Source of the DNA: CAVWDU01 sp963840725
GTDB taxonomy: Bacteria; Pseudomonadota; Gammaproteobacteria; Pseudomonadales; Halieaceae
Direction of reading: 5' to 3'
Assembly: GCA_963840725.1 (NCBI GenBank)
Contig: CAWIZY010000032.1
Location: 1-6,825, forward strand
Length of the DNA: 6,825 nucleotides
Below, in pieces: positions 1 through 5,241 of the stretch. Numbering within the stretch: the first letter of the stretch is position 1; each line of letters starts with the position of its first letter. Under the pieces are notes generated by a model. The model worked only from the letters and a program-made list of their open reading frames with translations. It had not been told where the DNA came from and did no database searches. The position numbers and the translations under genes were made by a program.

Positions 1-256
1 GACATCAAAAAAAGACCGCTACGTCGGGCTTCGACCTTGAGGCTCGATCCGGCATCAGCTAAGGGACTTTACGTCGCAAGCTCATGATTGCCTGCGGCGC
101 CGGCTCCTGTGTGGTCACTTAAAGGCGCCGGCAGTGATCGCTTCCATGCGACCAACTTTGCTCCGAGGCCTCGCTTTGTGGGGTACCACGGTGCACCAAC
201 AGCAGGCACTTTAGGCGAAGCCTGAGGTGACACCGAAGGAAATCGAGATTCCCTGG
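1..256. other. 5' leader region without a convincing gene
   Basis: No open frame of convincing length covers this stretch. In the third forward frame a short tail reads from the window edge to a TAA at 60-62 (about 19 codons) and could be the end of an upstream gene, but it is too short to support. The 9-mer GGCGCCGGC occurs at 96-104 and 124-132. Because GGCGCC is self-complementary, the two copies can also pair as a 7-bp stem. Small palindromes lie at 182-187 (GGTACC) and 190-197 (GGTGCACC), and a short hairpin (AGGC-gaa-GCCT) sits at 213-223, just before the regulator gene. I could not identify a convincing -35/-10 pair for the two-component operon here, although its promoter must lie in this stretch or further upstream. 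Confidence 0.5.
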
Positions 257-937
257 ATGCATATATTAATTATTGAAGACAACCCTGATATTGTTGCCAA
301 TATTTACGGCTATCTGGAACCACTGGGTTATGTGCTTGACTCTGCTCGCAACGGTTTTGCTGGCTTGTCACTGGTAGCAGACAATCATTACGACGCTATC
401 GTGCTGGATGTCATGCTCCCGGGTATAGATGGTTTTCATCTCTGCCAGAAGTTGAGAAGAGAGCTTCGGCAGCCTACCCCGGTCATTATGTTAACCGCGA
501 AGGACACCATCGAAGACCGGGTTGCTGGTTTCGATAGCGGCGCTGATGATTATCTTGTTAAACCCTTTTCCCTGGTTGAACTGGAGGCCAGGATCAAGGC
601 ACTTGTCCGGCGTTCGAGCGGCCAGCAGTGCCAGCAGGAAATTAGCCTGGGGCCCCTTAAGATAAATTTTGAAACCTGTGAAGTAGTTCGCAGCGGCACC
701 CCATTGAAGCTAACCCCAACGGCATACAAGTTATTGAAGAAGCTATTGCAGGAATCACCGCGGGTGTTGAGTCGGGCGATATTGGAGCGTGCAGTGTGGG
801 GCGATGATGTTCCTGCCAGCGATGCGCTCAGAACCCATATACATACGCTTCGGCAGGCTCTGGACGTGCCCTTTGATAGGCCCATGTTGAAAACTGTTTC
901 CGGATTTGGCTACCAGCTGGTCAACCCCGATGCATAA
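257..937 (+). CDS. OmpR/PhoB-family response regulator (winged-helix DNA-binding)
   Basis: Cytoplasmic transcription factor of a two-component system, activated by phosphotransfer from the kinase encoded next to it. The 226-residue product has a receiver domain (about 1-118) with acidic pocket E7/D8, phospho-acceptor D51 in VLDVMLPG, switch T80 in VIMLTAKD and K102 in the VKPF motif. A winged-helix effector domain follows (about 129-224) and ends in the typical SGFGYQL wing. Length and layout are standard for PmrA, QseB, PhoP and ColR relatives. I chose ATG 257 because the protein then begins MHILIIEDN, as family members do, with a purine-rich stretch (AAGGAAATCGAG) upstream. An in-frame GTG at 227 would add ten atypical residues. 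The stop overlaps the kinase start, indicating one operon. A CTTAAC-N5-TTTAAC box downstream at 2285 is its likely target. The subgroup cannot be fixed from sequence alone. Confidence 0.95.
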   Translation: MHILIIEDNPDIVANIYGYLEPLGYVLDSARNGFAGLSLVADNHYDAIVLDVMLPGIDGFHLCQKLRRELRQPTPVIMLTAKDTIEDRVAGFDSGADDYLVKPFSLVELEARIKALVRRSSGQQCQQEISLGPLKINFETCEVVRSGTPLKLTPTAYKLLKKLLQESPRVLSRAILERAVWGDDVPASDALRTHIHTLRQALDVPFDRPMLKTVSGFGYQLVNPDA

Positions 938-2183
938 ACAGAACTCGCTGCGCCGCAGGATCATCTATTCCTACATTGCATTCAGTGCTTTGATCTGTGG
1001 AGTTTTCGTCACTATCTTTTTGTTTGCTGAAGAGTACGTCGAAGAGGAACTTATCTACAACAGGCTGTCCGCCGAGCTCGAACAGCAGATTCAAAACCAC
1101 CAGTACGGTAATAGCATTGAAACCATTGCCGGTGTGACATTTTATGTGGGTAACGAAATTCCGGGCCACCTCGAACATCTGCCCGTTGATGGCCTGCCAC
1201 ATGAAGTTCATCTCAATGACCGGGAGATAACGGCACTGCTGCAACAAAAAGGGGATCTCACCTATGCCGTTAGCGCCGGGCTGGAACATTTTGAAACGAT
1301 TGAGTTTGCTGTTGCCGTGGCCCTCGCGATTGCCACAGCCGTTAGCCTGTTGCTTTCCGTATTGTTCGCCATCGGGACCGTGAATCGGGTCATAGGGCCA
1401 TTAAAGTCCCTGACCCAAAAGGTCGTGTCAGGGACTTTGCAAAAGACGGATGTGGTTTCTGCGGAAGATGAAATCGGGGTTTTGTTAAAGGCTATCCTGG
1501 ATCGAGACGTTCAACTGAGCGGGTTTATTTCCAGGGAGAAATTATTCACCGGTGATGTCAGTCATGAGCTGAGAACACCGCTTACAATAATATTGGGCGC
1601 CTCTGAGGTGCTTGCGGCCAGGTTGGCTGCTGATACCATTGCGATGGAGTATGTCGAGCGAATACTTTATACCGCCCATGACACCTCAGAGCGTATAACA
1701 GCCCTGCTATTGCTGTCGCGGTCGCCCGACGCTATCAGCGCGACACAGGCTCGGTTGGCGCCGCTGATTGAGAAAGAAATCGACCGTTATCGTTACCTGC
1801 TAAAAAATAAATCCGTCATATGCCAGCCCGTTCTCAAGGCGGGCGTAACGGCATTTGTGCGGGTGGAGTTAGCTGGTATTGCGTTCGGGAACCTGGTCAG
1901 GAATGCCTTTCAATACACCGACCAGGGCGAGGTTATGATCCAACTGTCGAACACCGGGTTGCTTATCCGTGACAGCGGTTGCGGTGTGCCACGCGAGATT
2001 CAACAGCATGTATTCGAGCGTTTTGTTCGAGGCTCCGATGATGAGCTGTCAGGTTCCGGCCTCGGCCTGAGTATCGTAAAACGGGTGTGTGAGCATGTGG
2101 GTTGGAAACTTCAATATCAGTCCCGGCCTGCAGGTGGCTCCGAATTTTCTATCAGCTTCTATCCTGGTGAGACACCGGGTTAA
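930..2183 (+). CDS. Sensor histidine kinase, partner of the OmpR-type regulator
   Basis: Inner-membrane kinase of 417 residues that senses an envelope signal and phosphorylates the adjacent regulator. Order of parts: membrane helix 1 (about 11-33), periplasmic sensor (about 34-123), membrane helix 2 (about 124-149), HAMP-like linker (about 146-200), HisKA dimerisation domain with phospho-acceptor H212 in FTGDVSHELRTPLT, and a HATPase domain with N box (N321 and N325 in NLVRNAF), G1 box DSGCG (D348), F box FERFVRG and G2 box GSGLGLS (from G375). The set looks complete and active. The sensor begins AEEYVEEE and ends EHFETIE (E119, E122, E125) and is rich in histidine, recalling PmrB/ColS metal sensors; this is inference. 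ATG 930 overlaps the regulator stop by 8 bp, suggesting translational coupling. An in-frame TTG at 906 is less likely. A perfect 12-bp inverted repeat lies inside the gene at 1403-1438. Confidence 0.95.
   Translation: MHKQNSLRRRIIYSYIAFSALICGVFVTIFLFAEEYVEEELIYNRLSAELEQQIQNHQYGNSIETIAGVTFYVGNEIPGHLEHLPVDGLPHEVHLNDREITALLQQKGDLTYAVSAGLEHFETIEFAVAVALAIATAVSLLLSVLFAIGTVNRVIGPLKSLTQKVVSGTLQKTDVVSAEDEIGVLLKAILDRDVQLSGFISREKLFTGDVSHELRTPLTIILGASEVLAARLAADTIAMEYVERILYTAHDTSERITALLLLSRSPDAISATQARLAPLIEKEIDRYRYLLKNKSVICQPVLKAGVTAFVRVELAGIAFGNLVRNAFQYTDQGEVMIQLSNTGLLIRDSGCGVPREIQQHVFERFVRGSDDELSGSGLGLSIVKRVCEHVGWKLQYQSRPAGGSEFSISFYPGETPG
1403..1438. repeat. Perfect 12-bp inverted repeat inside the kinase gene
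   Basis: AAAGTCCCTGAC at 1403-1414 is the exact reverse complement of GTCAGGGACTTT at 1427-1438, with a 12-nt loop. A T at 1402 could add a wobble pair with G1439. It lies in codons just after the second membrane helix, at the start of the HAMP linker. There is no long T-run after it on the forward strand, so it is not a classic intrinsic terminator. A protein-coding constraint alone does not explain such a long perfect stem. Confidence 0.8.
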
Positions 2184-2252
2184 CAGAGCTGCCTGATACC
2201 GGTCTTGTTTGTTGCCCCCGGACTATGGGTGAATATCTTTTCCTCGATACAC

Positions 2253-2287
2253 AAACGTCAAAATACAGGCGAGCTTGACGGTTTCTT
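2253..2287 (+). terminator. Weak candidate terminator of the two-component operon
   Basis: AAACGTCAA at 2253-2261 can pair with TTGACGGTTT at 2275-2284 if one G is bulged, with a 13-nt loop, followed by TTTCTT. The stem is AT-rich and the T-run is broken, so termination would be inefficient. The right arm also contains TTGACG (2275-2280), which resembles a -35 element, but no good -10 sits at 16-18 bp from it. Confidence 0.25.
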
Positions 2288-2301
2288 AACATTGATTTAA
2301 C
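2285..2301 (+). promoter_or_regulatory. PmrA/QseB-type direct-repeat response-regulator box
   Basis: CTTAAC (2285-2290), a 5-bp spacer, then TTTAAC (2296-2301) form a direct repeat with an 11-bp period. This is the layout used by OmpR-family regulators, and it is close to the known PmrA/QseB pattern of two CTTAA-like half-sites about one helical turn apart. It lies between an OmpR-type system and a lipid-modification-type gene pair and ends 22 bp before a candidate -10. Binding by the regulator encoded at 257-937 is inferred, not shown. Confidence 0.55.
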
Positions 2302-2329
2302 CGCGAGCTAATCGCTGCCGGTCTATCCT
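2301..2329 (+). promoter_or_regulatory. Candidate activator-dependent promoter of the glycosyltransferase operon
   Basis: TATCCT at 2324-2329 is a moderate -10 match (four of six to TATAAT). The -35 position 17 bp upstream reads CCGCGA, which is very poor, and the regulator box at 2285-2301 ends exactly there. A poor -35 overlapped by a direct-repeat box is typical of promoters activated by OmpR-family regulators. Transcription would start near 2336 and leave a leader of roughly 185 nt. Confidence 0.3.
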
Positions 2330-2522
2330 CGTAATTTCCTGCGATTGGCCAGATGGTGACATTGTTTGCATCCCGCGGGCCGCCTGACAGCCGCTGATAT
2401 CGATGCTGTTCCAGTTGCCGTTTGCTGATGGTCCACACCGCTTGCTGTCAAAAACTCCATCATGCCCGCGGCAGGTTCTTTGCGGGTATTGGTGTTTGTG
2501 CCCTGGCCCTGGTATTTCGAAA

Positions 2523-3569
2523 ATGGACATCTCTGTGATGAAACAACCTGGCTATCTAAAACCCGTAGACGGTTCACTCGATCTGATTGCAGCGTGCTCA
2601 ATCTCGATAATTGTTCCTGTGTTCAATGAAGAGGAGGTGTTACTGATTTTTCATCAAAGGTTGTTACGTTGCTTGTCGAGTCTACAGCGAACCTGGGAAG
2701 TGATTTATATAGACGATGGCAGCAGCGATGGCAGCAACAAGATATTGCGTCAGCTGCATGCAGTAACGCCGCAGATAGGTGTGCTGAGCTTAAGTCGTAA
2801 CTTCGGCAAAGAAAATGCCATGAGCGCAGGTTTGCGGGAGAGCAACGGCGAAGCAGTGATCATTATCGATGCCGATTTGCAGGATCCACCGGAATTGATT
2901 CCCGCCATGGTCAGCGCCTGGCAAGAGGGGGCTGAGGTGGTCAATATGCAGCGTAAAAAGCGTCATGGCGAGTCTTTGGCGAAGCGCGTAACAGCACACA
3001 CCTTTTACCGCATCATGAATATGGTCAGCGACGTGGCGGTTCAGCAGGATGTCGGTGACTACCGACTCTTGAGTCGTCGCGTGGTCAACGTACTCAATCA
3101 TCTGCCAGAAAGTAATCGCTTTATGAAAGGATTGTTTGCCTGGGTGGGGTATAAGCAAATTACGCTGGAGTATGATCGCGATCCACGGGCCGCAGGAGCA
3201 ACAAAATGGAATTATTGGAAATTGTGGAATTTTGCGCTTGAGGGAATCGCAGGGTTTTCAACAGCGCCGCTTAAAATCGCCAGTTACGCCGGCTTTATCA
3301 GTGCAGTCTCGGCGTTTGTATATGCCACCTATTTTTTGATTAAGACCCTGCTCGTCGGCGAGACAGTGACAGGCTTTCCAACCCTTATTATCACCATTCT
3401 ATTTCTGGGAGGGCTGCAATTAATGGCCTCCGGGGTTATCGGTGAATACTTGGGACGCATGTTTGTAGAAAGCAAGAATCGGCCATTGTACCTGGTCGAT
3501 CAGTACCTGCCACCCGGGCGGGAAAATATGGGCTTTGCTGATATCGATTCGCAAAGTGCCCTTAAATGA
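2523..3569 (+). CDS. Family-2 undecaprenyl-phosphate glycosyltransferase (ArnC/GtrB-like)
   Basis: Predicted to transfer a sugar from a nucleotide donor to undecaprenyl phosphate at the cytoplasmic face of the inner membrane. The 348-residue product has a GT-A catalytic domain (about 26-245) with IVPVFNEEE, DDGSSDGS (D64, D65), the metal-binding DAD motif (D116, D118) in DADLQDPPE, QDVGDYRLLSRR (175-186), ESNRFMKG and RAAGATKWNYWKL. Two membrane helices follow (about 250-273 and 285-307) and then the IGEYLGR segment typical of the ArnC/GtrB/DPM1-like group. Length fits the family (about 310-350). ATG 2523 is preferred over ATG 2403, which adds an odd 40-residue extension. ATG 2538 is also possible, and no strong ribosome site marks any of them. 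The stop overlaps the next gene by ATGA, so both proteins are probably made together and work in sequence. The sugar cannot be deduced. Confidence 0.94.
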   Translation: MDISVMKQPGYLKPVDGSLDLIAACSISIIVPVFNEEEVLLIFHQRLLRCLSSLQRTWEVIYIDDGSSDGSNKILRQLHAVTPQIGVLSLSRNFGKENAMSAGLRESNGEAVIIIDADLQDPPELIPAMVSAWQEGAEVVNMQRKKRHGESLAKRVTAHTFYRIMNMVSDVAVQQDVGDYRLLSRRVVNVLNHLPESNRFMKGLFAWVGYKQITLEYDRDPRAAGATKWNYWKLWNFALEGIAGFSTAPLKIASYAGFISAVSAFVYATYFLIKTLLVGETVTGFPTLIITILFLGGLQLMASGVIGEYLGRMFVESKNRPLYLVDQYLPPGRENMGFADIDSQSALK

Positions 3570-5038
3570 TGAGTCAAGAGCACGATTCTTCCCGCTTGAT
3601 GCTCGTGGTACTACTTGCCGCATTCGGCTTAAGGCTATTGTTGCTGGGTGCGTATCCGCTGATGGATACGACCGAAGCGCGATACGCCGAGATTGCGCGC
3701 AAGATGTTGGAACTCAATGACTGGATAACGCCCTGGTTCGATTACGATGTACCTTTCTGGGGCAAGCCCCCACTGAGCTTTTGGGTAACGGCGACAAGCT
3801 TCAAATTATTGGGTATTAACGAATTTGCGGCTCGGTTTCCCCATTATTTGTGTGGTGCCCTGGTCAGCTGGATCGTCTGGCGCTGGACCTCGGACCATGT
3901 CTCCCGCCGGCAGGCCGGCTTTACGAGTATTCTTTTAGCCGGTTCGCTGCTTTACTTCCTTTCCTCCGGTCTGGTCATGACCGACATGTGGTTGTTGCTG
4001 GGCACCACGCTTTCCATGTTCGGCTTCTGGTCGTCGGTCCAAAATATCCAGACGGGGAACGGGCATCAAAAATGGTTGTTTTTTGTCGGCCTGGCCATTG
4101 GCTTGCTGAGCAAAGGGCCTATTGCACTGGTGCTGACGGGTATGCCGGTCGCGGGCTGGATTATTGTCAACGGCAAATATCGCGCCAGTTGGCAATCGCT
4201 GCCCTGGATACGTGGCAGCTTGCTTACGATGGCGTTATGCCTGCCCTGGTATATTCTGGCTGAAATCAAAACCCCCGGTTTTGCTGAATATTTTATCATT
4301 GGAGAGCACGTCAAACGTTTTGTTGTCCCGGGTTGGCGGGGCGATCTCTATGGGACTGCCCATGATCGACCGACAGGCTCAATATGGCTGATGCTGCTAG
4401 TGGACGGCTTGCCCTGGTCACTGATCCTGCCAGCGTTATTTTTCTATCTTGGGCGCAAAGGTGAACGGGTCAAACCCGGGCCCGGGTCGAAGGAATGGCG
4501 CAGCTACCTGGCTTTGTGGGGACTGATGCCTGCGGTTTTCTTTACCTTTGCCGGCAATATTTTATGGACGTACTTATTGCCTGGCTTTCCGGCGCTGGCA
4601 CTATGGGCTTCGCACTGGCTAAATCGACAAAGCGGGGTAAGCGAGTCGGCCAAAGTTAAACTGTTAGTCGGTGGCACCGTCGCGACGGTGGCCTTGACTT
4701 TGACTGCCGTCATCGTCCTCGTGTTAGGCGGGCAGGGTGAAGTCGATTCGGCTAAATCCCTGGTTGAGCTTTATGAGCAGCAGCGGGTCGATGATGAACC
4801 GCTGCTCTATTTTGGTGAAAGACGTTTCTCGTTCGACTTCTACAGTCGGGGCAAAGCGAAGAAAATCGATGAGCGCAGTGAATTGGAAGCGCGCGTTGCG
4901 GCGGCATCGGTCTTTGTCGCAATTGAAAGCGATAAGCTTGTGGCAGTGACAGGCGCAGCCAGCAAGGTGCTTACACCCGTTGCTACCAGGGGTGGATATA
5001 CCTTGTTACATGCTTCCCCATCGGGGGTTGGTCTATAG
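3566..5038 (+). CDS. ArnT/PMT-family (GT39/GT83-like) membrane glycosyltransferase
   Basis: Integral inner-membrane enzyme of 490 residues, predicted to take the sugar from undecaprenyl phosphate on the periplasmic side and attach it to an envelope acceptor; in ArnT and Francisella FlmK that acceptor is lipid A. Visible marks: helix 1 (about 10-30), the first periplasmic loop motif DTTEARYAEIARKM with D34 and E37 (candidate catalytic acid region), FWGKPPL with K67, GLLSKGP with K183, and the loop EHVKRF (E247-F252) to HDRP (H266-P269). Many hydrophobic helices run to about residue 385, followed by a soluble C-terminal domain of about 100 residues. The layout matches ArnT, though it is somewhat shorter than the usual ~550. 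ATG 3566 overlaps the upstream stop as ATGA; ATG 3569 directly follows. No arnA, arnB or arnD neighbours occur, so L-Ara4N is not assured and I assign no symbol. Confidence 0.92.
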   Translation: MMSQEHDSSRLMLVVLLAAFGLRLLLLGAYPLMDTTEARYAEIARKMLELNDWITPWFDYDVPFWGKPPLSFWVTATSFKLLGINEFAARFPHYLCGALVSWIVWRWTSDHVSRRQAGFTSILLAGSLLYFLSSGLVMTDMWLLLGTTLSMFGFWSSVQNIQTGNGHQKWLFFVGLAIGLLSKGPIALVLTGMPVAGWIIVNGKYRASWQSLPWIRGSLLTMALCLPWYILAEIKTPGFAEYFIIGEHVKRFVVPGWRGDLYGTAHDRPTGSIWLMLLVDGLPWSLILPALFFYLGRKGERVKPGPGSKEWRSYLALWGLMPAVFFTFAGNILWTYLLPGFPALALWASHWLNRQSGVSESAKVKLLVGGTVATVALTLTAVIVLVLGGQGEVDSAKSLVELYEQQRVDDEPLLYFGERRFSFDFYSRGKAKKIDERSELEARVAAASVFVAIESDKLVAVTGAASKVLTPVATRGGYTLLHASPSGVGL

Positions 5039-5202
5039 CAGTTTAACTATCGATATTGATGTGAAACCCGGTCTGCTGTGACCCTGTTAGCTTTGCCCTG
5101 GCCTTACAGATGTAAAGTAGCGTCTGGCGGATCCGGAACCCCTGCAGCGAGCGTGATGCATTGTTGAAAAGCAAAAAAATAGTTGCTACATACCCGTCTG
5201 GG
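5039..5202. other. Convergent intergenic gap
   Basis: A 164-bp gap between the forward glycosyltransferase gene and the reverse patatin gene. I see no gene and no clear GC stem followed by a T-run on the forward strand. On the reverse strand a run of seven T (complement of 5173-5179) follows the end of the patatin gene. Confidence 0.5.
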
Positions 5203-5241
5203 CTAGCGGGAACCGGTTGAGGAGGCAGGCTCCACCGGTTC
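5173..5241 (-). terminator. Candidate terminator of the patatin gene
   Basis: Read on the reverse strand, a long imperfect hairpin at the very end of the patatin gene pairs 5234-5241 with 5210-5217 (8 bp, GAACCGGT/ACCGGTTC) and, inside it, CTCC with GGAG (5230-5233 and 5221-5224). A shorter alternative, CCCG/CGGG, is formed by 5193-5196 and 5207-5210. Seven T residues follow at 5179-5173. The stem-to-T distance (about 13 nt or more) is longer than in a canonical intrinsic terminator, so this is tentative. Confidence 0.3.

Larger units (their letters stand above)
2184..2522. other. 339-bp gap between kinase and glycosyltransferase genes
   Basis: No separate gene is seen here. An open frame from ATG 2403 runs into the glycosyltransferase frame, but it would add a 40-residue Pro/Cys-rich stretch that is not typical of the family, so I treat it as leader. 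The gap holds an imperfect inverted repeat (2253-2284), a direct-repeat regulator box (2285-2301), a candidate -10 (2324-2329) and a structured GC-rich leader in which CCCGCGG occurs at 2372-2378 and 2465-2471. These features suggest a separate, regulated promoter for the two glycosyltransferase genes. Confidence 0.6.

Noticed and set aside
1..13. A-run at 7-13 as a reverse-strand intrinsic terminator
   Set aside because: The stems before the T-run on the reverse strand are only 3-4 bp, too weak to support a call.
227..256. GTG 227 as the start of the response regulator
   Set aside because: It adds ten residues before MHILIIEDN that do not resemble the family, which usually starts right at the first receiver strand.
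906..929. TTG 906 as the start of the histidine kinase
   Set aside because: ATG 930 overlaps the regulator stop in the usual coupled arrangement and gives a normal short cytoplasmic N-terminus before helix 1.
2275..2303. TTGACG at 2275-2280 as the -35 of the glycosyltransferase promoter
   Set aside because: No acceptable -10 lies 16-18 bp downstream; the best is TTTAAC at 15 bp, which is half of the regulator box. Kept only as an alternative.
2403..2522. 40-residue N-terminal extension of the family-2 glycosyltransferase
   Set aside because: The extension is rich in Pro and Cys, lacks family resemblance and has no ribosome site; it overlaps the presumed transcribed leader.
2790..3158. 122-residue reverse-strand frame inside the glycosyltransferase gene
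   Set aside because: It is wholly opposite a gene with clear GT-A motifs and shows no recognisable domain; it is a shadow frame.
3850..4263. 137-residue forward frame inside the ArnT-like gene
   Set aside because: It overlaps the membrane enzyme frame, which carries the family motifs; the alternative product has no recognisable features.
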